Of a DNA stretch of 64,000 nt, positions 23,592 through 42,092 are shown piece after piece. The notes beneath the pieces were generated by a model. That model did not search any database. It worked only from the letters and a program-made list of their open reading frames with translations, and had not been told where the DNA came from. The position numbers and the translations under genes are program-made. Position 1 is the stretch's first letter. Each line of letters begins with the position of its first letter. Source of the DNA: Cyclospora cayetanensis (lineage: Eukaryota > Apicomplexa > Conoidasida > Eucoccidiorida > Eimeriidae); NCBI RefSeq assembly GCF_002999335.1, contig NW_020312052.1:1-64000 (forward strand), read 5' to 3'.

Positions 23592-25200
23592 TGCAGCGTC
23601 TCAAAGACCAAAGAGCGCTCTAGAGCGTGGCACCTGGAGGAGGAGTCTGGTGAAAGAGGCCCCCGGATTCTCGGACTGCCGTGGCTAGAGCCTCCGCCCC
23701 CCCCCCTTCCGACGCTCGCGAGGCACGGACGCGCTAATGACAGACTCCTCCGGAGAGAGAAAGCTGGAAGGCGATGTGCAAGCAGCGGCAGCAGCATTGC
23801 CTGTTCCCCGGCCTGTGGCCTCTTAGATAGTTACGCGCTAGGAATTTCTCGCTAGCATCTCAAACGTCTCGAAGGGGACTACAAAGAACCAGACACTCAT
23901 CGGGTGCCGCCTCACGGAGTAGACCCTTCAAGCGAAAGGGACCTCCGCAAGCACAGATGAATACTTGAACACGCAGACACACACACACCTCTAGGGAGGG
24001 AAGAAAGGCAACCGGCATGCGCTTACTCACTCGGCAGGTACATGTATGTCTGGGAGATGGATATGTGTGTGTAGAAATAGGTGTACGTACACCCGGCACG
24101 CGGTTCTGATGGGAGTCGATGAAGAACGGTGGCGGGTGCTGCTGACGCTGATGCTCCTACGATCTTAAAAATCCCTCTGTGCTGCAGTAAGCATGTGCAT
24201 CACCCTCTTAGTACGCAGAAGAAGGCTCGCGCGAAGATTTTAGATGAGGAACTGGGCCCCTGTTGCGCGTCCGCTGGTGCAGAATGTACCCAAGCAGCGG
24301 GGTTCGCGGCTTGGAAAGACGGGAGCTCCTGCCGCGGCGCTGCAATCGTGGCCTCTAGGGCCGACAAAAATAGGGCGAAATGCAAAAGAGAAGGCAGAGA
24401 TTCCTTTGAAAAGGGGATCCTTGATCCCTGCTCGCGCCTCGCAGCGCCACGAGCAGCCGGCGGTAGGTGCCGGTAAACTCGAGGAAAATTGCTACCTGCA
24501 AATTATCAGGGAGCAAAAATCACAGTAAAGTTCTCATTGAGGTTCTAATTCCTTCCCGTGTGCGCAAAGAAAGCCCTTTGCAGATAACTGCTGCCGCAGC
24601 CGCTACTGCGACCGCTGCTGCAGGCGAGAGCCACGCAGTCCACTGCAGCAGCACATGCCGTTGCAGCTGTGTTTTTACACTGCCATTCCTGGATCTGCGC
24701 TGTAGCATCTATTCTTTTGAGAAACATGAGGCCTTTACAGGCCACAACGCTCTATTCCTCTTCCTCGAATACTGTCACGTCTACAGCGCAGCAGAAGGGC
24801 CGCTAGGGGCCCCCGAGGCGAGAGGACGAAGATCAGTCAGACTCACGGGGGGCCCCTGGCGACGCCTCGCACTTTAGCAGGGTGTTCTTCCGGCAGCACA
24901 ACAGGGAAGCCTCATTTCGATGTGATGACCAACAAAAACAAGATTTCTCCCTCCGCGATCCCCGAGCAATAGGCGAGGGATGCCACGGCACTCGCTCGCC
25001 TGACGCACTCTCCCCCTTCCAGTCAGCAGGCCAGAGAAGGCTTGCAGTGCAGCTCGTTGTGATCTTCCATTGCTGCTGCGATCTTCGGGTACCATGAGTC
25101 TTGCGAAGGCTGCAATGACATGGAGGACCTCTCCTTGAAATGCCGTTGTGCAGCATGCCCTTCAGCTCGACTCAGGCTGGGGCGAACTGTAGGTAGTACA
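23592..25200. other. Region upstream of the VPS13-family start, no supported gene
   Basis: About 1.6 kb 5' of the minus-strand start at 23591. Several short frames exist on both strands but none has a recognisable domain, consistent codon bias or convincing splice partner. It contains two GGGGCCCC octamers near 24800-24860 and a GC-rich block (23680-23720). Probably the promoter and 5' UTR of the VPS13-family gene plus spacer. No defined promoter element can be assigned. Confidence 0.5.
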
Positions 25201-26530
25201 ACTCGGCACTTTCCATTTCACTCATATTCACGTTCTCCCTACAGAGAGCTGGCCACCTGTTTTGGCTGCCTGAATACCCTCATTTTGAGAGAGTAGCGTC
25301 ATCAGCCCGATGCGATAGGAACCATCATTGGTGTAGCGCCTCAACTAGAGCCTCTGTGGCGCTGTAGCCAAAGTCTCCGTAAGGCAGTGCATTTCGACAC
25401 ATCACAAACTTAATAGGAAACTGCCAAGTAGGCCCAAAAGAGCTTCCTTTTTCTCTGCCTGCGCCACTCAGCTTCTGAAGGAGGACAAAGCGACAGCCAG
25501 GGAGCATGTACCTCCATCCTCCAAGCCATACAAGCATTCACAGCGAGTTTCATCAACCCCTGCTGCCGCACACGCACACAAGGTTGGGCGCTTCCGCATC
25601 TAAACAAGAGTAGCTGCAACAAGTATGATACTGAAACGGACAAATCAAACTGTTGATTCTTCGCAACTTCTTAGCTAAATGTCTCCAGTGGTAGTAGAAA
25701 GTGTTTAAGTGTAAAATCACCTGTGCAATCTTCGCCTTATTTAGAAACACACTCTCGTGCTCCGTACCTGTACGCGAAGACCAACTCCCTACAGGAAAGC
25801 AGCAGTTTCTTCACCCTAACGCCCCTCACTACTCACAAACGTGAAACAGTGCAAATGAGAAATGCAAGTGCATGCATCAATCGCTAATGTGAAATTTACG
25901 GGAAGAGAGGCACATGCCCTGGCCAAGGACGCAAAAGGGACTAAATCGTCACAACCGCGGCGGTGCGGGGGTTGACTATAGTCCAAGCGACAAAATGTGT
26001 AAGCTTCGTGCTACAAAAAAAACAGAACACAAGTCTAAGATTTGAAGAGACTCAAAAGGCTCACTAGGTCAGCAGAGAGTCTCCGGTGACAGCGCAATAT
26101 CTGCTTGCAAGTACAGCTACTGCATGCAACGTGGTCGCCTTCAAGCGACCCAGCAAAGGCTTCAGAAAGAATACTGGGAAAACATACCTACGAGTCATTG
26201 CGCATAAGTAAAAATGTTGGAAGCACCTTACTAACTGCCGGCACTTTTAAAGACAGAACTTCAGATGGAGGTAGGTGTTTCGAACAGAGCCGTCACTGGC
26301 AAACCACTATCAGCGAAGAGCGCAAGGTATGCTATGCATGGCGAATAGCGTTGTGAACCGACCAGAGCCAGACGTTTCCCCACAATCAGAAAAGCCAGCA
26401 ATCGATCCTGCGTCAATCAGTGAGGGTGGCGTGCCTTACTGCATTTCACCACACACTTCCGCCTAGTGTATCCTCATCGCTCGATAATCCTACCATCCAA
26501 CAGCTCTACGACTCCTTGTAGATCCTCGGC

Positions 26531-26567
26531 CTTTTTGTTGGCAGGTTGCAAACCTGCCAGCAAAAAG
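26531..26567. repeat. Hairpin-forming inverted repeat
   Basis: Two 17-base arms with one mismatch (ctttttgttggcaggtt and its near-reverse complement) separated by the 3-base loop gca. It is isolated in the repeat-poor segment, downstream of the integrase remnant. Confidence 0.8.
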
Positions 26568-27450
26568 TCCGGAAAAATAGTTTTGGGGAGCTTGAAAACG
26601 TCTTCAGTATATCAATATCTATAGCTCTGTGGCAACTCCAGCTTTTAGGAAAATAGATGTAGTAAGAAAGGGCTGATTCGTGAGAGCATCGCTTCTCTTC
26701 CTTGCCACATGGCTGCACACATCTTCGTCGTCACCTATTGGTGCACCTAAAACAGCCTGGTAAGCCACCAGCACAAAGCCTCCCGGCTAGAAACACGAAA
26801 GCCGACCGCCGCGTACCATTGTTCCGTGTTTGTATCTCCTGAACTTCGCGCATACATACACGTGTGTTATCTAGCATTTCTCTGTCCCTCCGCTGCGAAG
26901 GGTAGATGCTACCCCGTATACTAGGTCCAGATCAGGATTGGAGAGTTGCTCCTCAGGTCAGACCAGGAAGACGCCTACTCAGGGGAACGACGAATGTGCT
27001 TGTGTACTCTAAACCAACTTAGCACAACGAATAATCTCAAGACACGCAAGTAAATTATTTAAAGTACGGAGTAAAATACGCTGCAGAAGAGTGCGGTTGG
27101 TGTGCTCTGTCTGTCCACCGGCCTCGCGGTGATTCGCAGTCGTCACTGTAGGGTTAATGCGTAGGCAGGTCATAATGACATACCAAATACACTAACACAC
27201 CTCCTGTCACTACCCGTAATAATACTCCTGAGGAACCTGTGCAGATTGCAGATATATGTTCCGTGTATGTGAGCCATTTCCTGAGCCACGACAGAGTTTG
27301 GTCAAGGGATGAGATAGACATACTTGGTCTGCTCTGCTGACGACGACCGATGCGGTCCTGACACTTGACCTTCAGGAATACGACAGCCCATTCCTGACTA
27401 GATCAGTCCCAATCCTTCCAAAAATCGGAAGGCCTTGCAAACGAGAGGGT

Positions 27451-27696
27451 TTAGGATAATTGTACGGCTTCGGCAGCTAACAATCTCGGCATGGCAGTGC
27501 ATACAGCTCTACCGCCGGATGCATCCCATGTCATTAGGACCGTCAGGGCATTTGTACCACAGCGTGACGCTCCACGTGACCCCGAAAAACATGGACATAT
27601 GCTTCGCTTAAAATTGCTTTTTTGCATTGTTGCTGGCTTCGCACAAACAACGGAGTCCCCGCTTTCTGCGTAATCACATGACGCAATCTTCAGCAC
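27451..27696 (-). pseudogene. Integrase core remnant
   Basis: Reads CAKPATMQKSNFKRSICP, which resembles the linker after the second Cys pair of the integrase zinc finger. It continues with NALTVLMTWDASGGRAVC and LLAAEAVQLS, resembling the first strands of the integrase core and the conserved TAEExAxLF helix. The catalytic Asp positions are degraded. It lies directly after the RNase H tether on the minus strand. Confidence 0.6.
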
Positions 27697-27994
27697 GGTA
27701 GGGCTTCACCCTTTCGCCGTTTGGGTCGTTGGCAATGGCAGCGGGTGCTTGGGTGTCCAAAGTATGGGAGTCATCCAGTTGCGATAGACACAGTGGATCA
27801 TTAGAGGCAAGCGCGCTTGCGTTGTACCATAGTGAATCAGTGGGGTGTCGTGAGACTGCGTCGCCGACCACGTGCTTCATGCCCGTAGCATATCTTAGTG
27901 CAGTATCTTACTGCAGGAGCCGCCCAAGCTAGCGAACAGCTCTCTAGGCTCATCAAGGTTCAAGGTCGCACTTCGTGTACTGCAAACGAGGATG

Positions 27995-28123
27995 CTAGTC
28001 CGTAGGAACCCCGCAACGATGCACACATAAATAGTGCGGGTTGTCTATTACTCCCCAGTGCACCGCACAGAGTTCTCTCTCACCCTGGATACCGCTGCTC
28101 GATTTTCGTGGAGCCAAGAAGTT
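27995..28123 (-). pseudogene. RNase H remnant of the Ty3/gypsy element
   Basis: The stretch ending at 27995 reads SSSGIQGERELCAVHWGVID, then NPHYL and PTD. This matches the RNase H pattern of Ty3/gypsy pol, where an ERELLA(I/V)xxAL helix is followed by xHYLxG and TDH. About 120 bases further down the minus strand HVVGDAVSRHP corresponds to the conserved N-VADALSR-P tether after RNase H. Two motifs in order make this the best-supported part of the element. Confidence 0.7.
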
Positions 28124-28828
28124 AACAAGCAAGGCTAAATTTTCTGCTGTAAAACCATGCGATGCGAGAGACGCAATCGCTATAATTAATAACAAATACA
28201 TGAAGTCCTTCGCATTGCACTGCTTGTCCCCCAACAGCTCAAGCACGCGCCGTCAGGGGTTTAGCAGCTCTTGAACATTTTGGCTGCATACAAACAAGTT
28301 GCCTATGTTGACAGCCATTCATCCCTTCTTAATAGACTCATAATACTGCCATCAAACTTCTCGCTGTAGATCAGCTGGGGCCCTAAGAAATTCAAACAAC
28401 ATACATGTACACTACAGTTTGCGACTCCGGGTGTGGAACTAAGTTTGAGTCATTCGTGAGGGATACTGAAAACTGATTAGAAATCGTTTGTAAAGTCTAT
28501 AATCCACCATACATTTGTTTCGTGTCGTGTGCTAGGTGATTCGCCAAAATAGGCATTAGAAATTGTCGCTTCACAGTAACCTTTTTCAGGTGGTAAAGCT
28601 TAACGCGCAAGTGCGACCTTGCGTTCATTTCCTGCACCAACATCCGCTATGTTCAAAGCGCTGGTTGATTCTTTGATTCTGCGCTTTCCACTACCCCTCA
28701 ATCTCCTTTTCATACTCTGAGGGCTTTGGATTTCGCGGAACATAGCTTGGGGCTAACCGGGGAGTAGTTTAACACGCGGAGCTGGATAACGAGTACATGG
28801 CCAAGTTGCTCGCAGCGTAGGAATATGC

Positions 28829-29062
28829 TTATCCCTGCTGTTCACCGGCTAAAATGTTGATTGAGTTTTTTAACGAAAACAAGTTGCAGATCCAGTAGGA
28901 GGAATACATGCTCACAACCGTTTTTCGTACTTCGCTGCTTGGCCGTCCGCATGAAGTCAGTGCCTCGACAAGTTGAGGAACCGATTCTACCCCGCACATC
29001 ATAGATGAAACTATCGTTATTGAAGAGGCTGGCACCTCCTTCTTGCCATGGCTGCCTGACAT
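28829..29062 (-). pseudogene. Possible reverse transcriptase remnant
   Basis: Open stretch whose middle (SSMMCGVESVPQLVEALTS) could correspond to the YxDD-loop and following helix of a Ty3/gypsy reverse transcriptase, with the catalytic Asp pair lost. The match is weak. It is mainly supported by its position between gag-like and RNase H-like remnants on the same strand. Confidence 0.3.
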
Positions 29063-29870
29063 ATTAACCTTTATAGCTCACAGCTTTGGCCGCATGCACG
29101 CTCTCCATTGGGTCATGCCCGGCACATTTACGATTACGGCATAGTACACGGCTGCAACATGAAAGTTACGGAATATACTGCTAGGATTGGATTTTCTATT
29201 CAAAGTAACGCTTCGCTGCACTAGCCTTTCCATCCCTTGCATCTTGCCGTCACTAACCAAAACTGAATTTTAGGGAGTGCGCTAGCGAGTAAACAGGCAC
29301 ACTGCACTTCTGCACAATTTCCTTCGTTAAGAGGTGCACTTCATATCCAGCGTCGAATAAGGCTAACTAACTTGTTTCCTTAATTTCGGGATGTATCAGC
29401 GCAGAACGGACCAGCGGTCAGTCATGTACTGCGAGTCTTCCCACTGCGGCCCCCTTTACTGTGCAGAAGCCTGCGTGGAGGGCTTTCCGTTTTTCTGACG
29501 CTCCTTTGTTTGCCGAGCGGTGTGCCTCCGCTGGAACCACTCCCGCAATTCAAGTTTTTGGCTCTTTGCATGCTCTTGAGTCTCTGGAATATATGCCCCA
29601 ATCTATCAAACTAAAAGCATGTGCGCTGTTTGGAGACTTTCCGGGGCTTTCGGGGAGCACGAGTTTCCTCTGTACAGACTGTAGGCTACGGCCAAGGGAC
29701 ACAATCGAGAACCCCATACACTCTGACCCCCATTTGGCTTTTCTTGTTAATTGAAGAGGGTGCACTCATTTGCTCCGGAAACAAACAACTCATCATTTGA
29801 AGAAGCCCAACCAATCGGTTCGTCTACTCGCAAAGTCGATGCTGCTCTTACAACTAGCTGACATGACACT

Positions 29871-30185
29871 TCAATAGATTGTAACAAGCCACCGATAAAG
29901 GAGCTGCTCTTCCGCGATGTGGATTATGGGAACCAAAGTTACACATTTCTCGGCATACCGGACTACTGATACATTCTGCTGCTTTAGCTTTCTCAATTTC
30001 TGCAGAGCTTGCCTTTGAGCTGCTCTCGATAAAAACCAACTAATCAAAGCTTGTTTGAAAGGCTGAACTAAATCAGTCCTTGCAGGCACACAACATCCTC
30101 CACATACATCGAGCCATCGCCAAAGTGCTTCACATTCCATAAATATGCTAAAGGAACAATCGTTTCGCATCATCTGGTTATACAC
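29871..30185 (-). pseudogene. Retrotransposon gag remnant
   Basis: A 104-codon open stretch. Its second half has the pattern of the retrotransposon gag domain: a QALISWF helix, then LRKLKQQNVSVVRYAE and an EEQLLYRW helix. Gag proteins of this group share the Lx-L-Q-xxSVxxYxxxF and Exx-L-x-F pattern. No zinc knuckle follows in frame. It is broken relative to a full gag and is the 5'-most remnant of the minus-strand element. Confidence 0.6.
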
Positions 30186-31129
30186 AAAAGCGGGTATACT
30201 TCCAAACGTTTAACAAACATTTCTAGTACTTGCCCTTCCTAAGGGCGTTTCCTTTGAAGATTAGCTCATTGACGGATCCATAGGGATGTATCACCTGACA
30301 ACTGCTGGCTTTGTACTAGCTCCGGAGCTGGCTCAGTCACATCAGCTTGCGGCCCGGCCTCTGTCGTTACAACTCGCGTTGTGCCGCCGTCGGCTTCGAT
30401 CTACAAGGAGAATTCGCTAGCCTGTTGAAACATAGAATAAGAACACTGTACAGCGCATAGCTTGATGTAGAAATGAAAAGCATTGTAGGGAAACCTGATA
30501 TCCCACTTCATCCACAGCTCGCGGATGGTTTGAACATCCGTGTCTCGAGCCCCCCACTAATATGAGCTGTAAAACGCGATCTAAAACCCTCTTAGGGAGG
30601 CACCTAATTTTAGACTCAATAAGAACATGATAGAATGTTATCGTGGCTTCTGAGGTGCTTCCTCCTGACCCTGACCGCTCCCCGGATTTTTACGGGAGGG
30701 GATAGGGACAGCCAGGATGCACAGAGCTGCACTCTCCAAGCGCTCAATACATTCACAGCTAGTCGCACATAAAATGTGGCTTAAAAACTGCGTGCTCTTG
30801 TAGAGGGCTTACATGACTCTGGCCTGGAAAGGGTATACGAACGGACGAACTAGAGAGTCGATTCGTGAGGATATCTTGGTTAGACAAAAGTAGTGTAATT
30901 TAAAGCGTAAAAGCATAAATAGGCGTGCTACACTTTTCATGCCTGGGCTGTTCCTTGCTCTTGAAAAATGTGAGGATAGCTGGAGAGATACGGGTGTTCC
31001 TGTGAGGCCTATCGAAGCCGCCACAGGCCTGAAGTGCAAATTTTCAGGCTCTGGTAGTAGCAGTTGGAGTGTTCGGTGTATATTCAGAGGGAGGAGGAGA
31101 GTGTGTCAGAGAGCGGCAGTAGCGGGTGG

Positions 31130-31573
31130 ATGATGCCGGAGCGGCCTCTTCATCCTCTTTGTGTTGGCGCTGTGCTAGCCCCCATCCAGTGTTTTTACAG
31201 CGCGATCGTGACACCTGAGGAGCTTTTGTGGCCTCTTTCGCACGCCTGGTGCCGCATGCTAAGGGGACTCGGGTGCCCGCCACACGGGCCAGGCCAGCGG
31301 TGGGGTTGGTGTAATGCTGTGGCAGTCTTGTTGAAGGGCGCAGTTCAGCGGCTTTCAAATAAGTGAGTTTGTATGTTTGAGCCTGGCGGCAGTCCGCTAA
31401 GGCTCGCTTATGCTGCACAGCATCGCTCGGTGCGCTATCGCCACTGCAGGCAGAGGAGAAGAGGCTTCCCTTTCCGGGCCGTGCCCTCTGCGCGGTGGAA
31501 AGCCGAAACTTGCCTGGCGTTGCAAGAAGTATCTCTCCAGAGCGAATTAATATTTAGCTCTGGGGAAAAATAA
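31130..31573 (+). CDS. Possible small two-exon gene, unrecognised
   Basis: Exon 31130-31362 starts at an ATG (MMPERPLHPL) and ends at a good GTGAGT donor. Exon 31450-31573 follows an ACTGCAG acceptor and ends in TAA. The joined frame is 118 residues and the phases match across the intron. The product has a hydrophobic middle (CVGAVLAPIQCFYSAI) and a basic segment. No domain is recognised. An overlapping minus-strand frame of 107 codons (31877-31554) is an alternative that would exclude it. Phase agreement could be chance (about one in three). Confidence 0.3.
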
Positions 31574-32131
31574 CTCTTGGAGCATCCGGAGACTCCCATG
31601 TGGCTTTAGGCGCACGCTCGATAAGGGCGCCGCCTTTGTCTTGCCTGCGGACTGCTACACCTTGAACCCTCACCTCACTTTTGAGATTGGTCTTTTTTAG
31701 AGGCTTCTTTGCTGCAGCCGGTCTGGAGATTTTTTCTGGATGTGCAGAGGGGCGCTGCTTCATGGGCGAGGCCTCCCTATTCCACGAGTCCTTCCAAGAG
31801 ATACTGGACGGGCACGCTGCGTACATACACCTCGGCTGCTGCTGAGCTGAGCAAAGGCGCCTCCACCAAGGTGGCATGATCTGGACTTATGAACGCTCTC
31901 TCTGTTTATCCCTACAGAAGTTTAAGGTTTCGAGGGACGCGAGGCCTCTAGGGGACTCTCAGCGCCACAGGCACACATTCGAGGCTTCCCTTCTTGGATC
32001 TTCCTTTTCAGTACCCTGCTAAACCATGAAGTCGGACGAGGTGCTTTGCACTGCCGTTCGCTGTCGCGTCTCGCTCTCTGTGTAGCCAGCGCCAGGAACA
32101 CTTTACAGCCCTTCTAAGCGCCTCAACTTGA
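31574..32131. other. Spacer upstream of the kinesin-13 gene
   Basis: About 560 bases between the possible small gene and the kinesin start. A minus-strand frame (31877-31554) rich in Lys, Pro and Arg covers part of it and cannot be excluded as coding. Otherwise it is probably the promoter and 5' UTR of the kinesin gene. No defined element is visible. Confidence 0.4.
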
Positions 32132-38357
<6,226 letters not shown>

Positions 38358-39869
38358 GGTTTTTTTCGCAATGAGTAAGCGGCTGGTGGGGTTGGACATC
38401 ATCCCACTGCGTAGCTGCCACTGAATTTGGTAGAGAAAAGTTTCGAAGGCTGCCCCTCGGCGGCACTCTTAATAATCTCGTGCAAGTTCAGCCACGGACG
38501 GACTCCTGTGTCGTGCTGTGGGAGGCAACTGGCCTTCCGAGGCAGCAGCTCAGCCGAAAAAAGCCTTGCTGCTTGCATTTTGCGAGTTGTACAGAAAGCA
38601 ACGGGGAGTCGCCTCCTGTGTCTGGGTGTATACATGCACATGTACGAGTGTCTTATACGTATGTATGTATCGACGTGTATGCGTAAAAGTATACATATAT
38701 ATATGTATATGCCCCCCTAGGGGTCTCTTGATTTCCATGCAAACTGCGTGCGAGGTGCCTGCCGCGATCTTGTGGGGTGACCACTCCGATCTCCAGAATA
38801 AGTATGCAGCGGAGAAAAGCGTAGGCAACTAGACGAGGCCTCTGTGAGGCTCAAACGTCTCCCTCCACCCGCGTGTGTTACTGTGCGGCCCCTTTTGCAG
38901 ACTCTTCGTCCCTTGAGACGCCAGCAGGAAAGGACTGTGGGAGCTTAGAGAAGTGGGTAGCAGCTCCGGAAAAGGAAGCCCGATTACGGCCCTTGCATGT
39001 GCAGCAGCCGCCAGAAGAACTTCGCCGCCTCTCAGGATCGCTCCTCGTGCGCGATTCAGACTGCTTCATGGACGTCGATGCAGCTGTCAGCAGCAGCTAG
39101 ATCTTTCTCCTTGTTTCGTAGATGCGTTGCAACTACCTCAAAGAGTGCTGGCTGAGCGGCTTATCCGCCTCGGCAGCAGAACGACCCCTGGCGTCCCCCA
39201 GGAGTCGTTACAGCACACGCGCGTACCGCGGGGTGGGAGGTTCGCTTAAAGGGCTTTTCGGGGGTGGTTTGTAGAATTCAAAGTTTTTTGGCGAGCCGAC
39301 CTCACTGCACAGCGACGATGGGCAGTAAACTAGCTTTGGGGAGGCCTAACAATAGGCTGTAAAGCACGCTCCATAGAGAGGCGTCGTGTCTCTTGCCTGG
39401 ACCCTCCAGGCAGCCGCAGGGTGTGCATGCACAAGCACCTCGAGAGAGTGCACCCCGCAGCTCGTCGGCTGTTTCTGGCCTTTTCCTGGCGCGCATGCAA
39501 AAACACACGCCTCCAGAGGCTCCCACTCAGCAATGCTCTTCTTCGCGCGTGTATATATATATGCCCGCGTAGCCCTCTTTTTCCGCCTTTTCCCTGGCGG
39601 CATGCTGCTCTTCTCGCCCGCCTTCACACTGATCGGGGGCAGCATTAGTGCTGCCGCGGTAGCATGAATTCTGCTGATTTCGCTGGCTGCGGCAAACCCG
39701 CGGCTTCAAGGGCATTCCTTCTTGGCCCCTCCCCGCCTCCCCAGCGAAAAAACTGGCTGCAACGAAGAACAGCCTTCAAGGGAGCCGAAGTGCGCGCACC
39801 TACTTCTTGCCCCTAAGTAGAAGACACACAACACACGCGGCCTCTGCAAGAAACACGTAGTTAGGCCCC
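38358..39869. other. Region between kinesin and EF-P genes, possible further exons
   Basis: About 1.5 kb. Several plus-strand stretches look coding and have usable splice signals: 38770-38830 (ILWGDHSDLQNKYAAEKS), about 38901-39090 (LETPAGKDCGSLEKWVAA and EELRRLSGSLL) after a TTTTGCAG acceptor, and about 39121-39249 (LPQRVLAERLIRLGSRT) after a TTCGTAG acceptor. They may be alternative 3' exons of the kinesin gene or a small separate gene. I could not find one phase-consistent chain. A short TATA tract lies near 38690-38710. Confidence 0.35.
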
Positions 39870-42032
39870 TCACGTACTTGTATAGCTTCCTTCGCCTTCC
39901 TCGTCAAAAAGAAAACGCCTGCCTCCACGCTATAGGGGGAGGAGAGGGGAGGGGGGAAAAGGAGAAAAGACGCGTTCGTAGGGATGCACCGAGTGTTTTC
40001 CGCTCCCTTCTACAAACACGTCCCCGATTCGGATTATGCCGCCCTCCCCCTTGATATTACTAGGCCCCAGGCGCCTTGGTCAGCCAGCAAGCATATCTAT
40101 CTGCGTGTGTGTGTGTGTATAAAACCGTCTACAAGTAGAGATCTGCGCTCACCGCAAAACGGTGAGGACTGAAGGAGGCAGCTGCACTTTGATGGGCTCC
40201 CCTTCGTGCATCCACACCGCCAGTTGCATCTCCGCTGCAGCAAAAGCGCATCGCAGCAGCCAGGCGTAGGTGAGTCTCTCTTCAGAAGCAGCAGTGCCTT
40301 GCATGGGAGGCGGAAGCGCTAGAGGTGCGGCGTCAAACGGATGCCTGAGCCCCCTTCCTTGGGGTGTAGAACAACCTCAGAGCAGTCCACAAGGCTTACG
40401 CGTCAAATGCTCCGCAACAGCGGGGCCCCCAAAGAGGCGCAGAGGGATAGTAACCTGCAAGAGCAAGTGCATGCAGCAGTGAGGAAGGCAATCGCGTCAA
40501 CAGCGTGGGGAGAGCGCCTGCCCTCCGAGCAGCAAAGGGACGGGTGTGGAGACAGACTGGCTAGCGAACGAAGGGGGCCCCTCGAAAATGAGAATAAGGC
40601 GGGAAGACAGCAGAACAGACACGAATGGAAGGCTAGAAAAAGCACAGCGTGAAGAAGGAGACGCGAAAGCGCATGGAGTTACGAGGCGCGCAGCAAATTG
40701 TCTAGAAGCCTTTAGCGAAAGGAGAGGGAAAAAAAGCCTTGCCTCATCGAACTTCTCGTCGGCCATCACAACCGCCCCATTGGAAGTGTCAACGTACATG
40801 AGGTGAAGGAGCTGCTTTTCGGGATGGATTTCTGCAGCGGAGAGAAAGAGAGAGAGTGCAAAAGCTCACTCCGACACTACCCCTGGCAAGCGCAACTCAG
40901 AGGCCCCTAGCACGACTAGGGGGGAGGTGCTTCAGCAAGCCACATATTAAGCAGCTGCGCGCGAGGGAAGGATATGCAGGCAGGCTAAGCCGAATCGACC
41001 ACAGAGTCAGACAACGAAGCACAAAGGGAGAGGCACAAAGGAAGAAGCACAGGGGTAGATCAGCGAAAACAGGGAAACTCCACGAAGAGGCCTCTCCCCC
41101 CGCCGCTTCTTATAGCTTTCCCTCAAGACGTAGCGCCTTGCAAGTGGCTTTTCTCGGGCGAAACAAGAACGTAAAAGAAAAAGCACAGACAAAGCGATGA
41201 CAAGAAAAGGCTCGTGAAGAAAGCACGAAGCAGCTTTGAAAACGAAGCGTTGAAGGGGGTGCATGCAGAAGCGTAGATGGAGGCAGGGACAAAAAGACAG
41301 CCGGATTGAGAGACGGACAGACACACACGCACAGAGAGACAGAGAGAGAGAGACATGGAGACGTACAGACAGCGAACGTAAAAACACACAGTGCGGCGGC
41401 AGGTGCCCAGATAGAGGACGGAGATCGCAGATTACGCAATTACGGAGGCAAGCAGAGAGAGAGAGAGGTAGACATATGGATAGGTAGATAGAGAGAGAGA
41501 GAGACAGAGAGCCAGAGACGGACACACACAGAGGGAGAGAGAGAGAAGCGGAATCAAAGGCAGGCGTATGGGTGGTAGAAGGGGCTGAGCAAGTAGGCAG
41601 CCAAAGAGAACAGAAATTTGAAAGGGCCCTTACGAGAAGCGGACTTACTCTCGAGCTTTTTCTGCACGGAAAAAGTCTGAGTGCCACTTTTAAGGCTTTC
41701 GAGGTCGACGTAGCTAAGCTGAGACACAGACGCTTCCACGTTGGCATCGGGGATGAGATAAGGTGAGACAGCCAAAGGGAAAGTGTGCAGCTGCTCTTAG
41801 GGTTAAGGCCTTACCGAGACGGATGCTGCACCACGGCCAGACTTGACTAGCCGAAATTCCATCACTTCCACTCGCCGTCCTGAGTTCATGTGCAGACATT
41901 TCACCGCTAGCAATACACCACAGGAGTAAGCAGTCAGGTACCCCCAAGAAATATTCGGAATGAAGAGGGGCGTTCTTTGCAGCTCGAATCTACGGGAGAT
42001 GGCGTGCCTGCTGCTGCAGCTGTATAGTGCCC

Positions 42033-42092
<60 letters not shown>

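Larger units (their letters stand above)
27400..30190 (-). mobile_element. Degenerate Ty3/gypsy LTR-retrotransposon (internal region)
   Basis: Four short remnants appear on the minus strand in the canonical Ty3/gypsy order and with plausible spacing: gag-like (30185-29871), RT-like (29062-28829, weak), RNase H with its tether (28123-27995 and about 27880-27840), and integrase core (27696-27451). Each is interrupted by stops and frameshifts, so no protein can be made. Ty3/gypsy chromovirus-like elements are known from Eimeria genomes. No LTRs, primer-binding site or target-site duplication were recognised, so the outer ends are not defined. Confidence 0.7.
25200..31000. other. Repeat-poor segment with retroelement fossils
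   Basis: About 5.8 kb with a sharp change in character. CAG-type triplet tracts, microsatellites and GGGGCCCC octamers are absent, the composition is AT-richer and even, and open frames rarely exceed 100 codons. This resembles the repeat-poor segments described for Eimeria tenella chromosomes. The only recognisable content is remnants of a Ty3/gypsy-type element in the 27.4-30.2 kb part, in the order gag, RT, RNase H, integrase on the minus strand. I could not identify long terminal repeats. Confidence 0.6.

Noticed and set aside
27440..27455. Telomere-like AGGGTTTAGG sequence
   Set aside because: Only a single partial copy of the TTTAGGG unit, so not a telomeric or interstitial telomere array.
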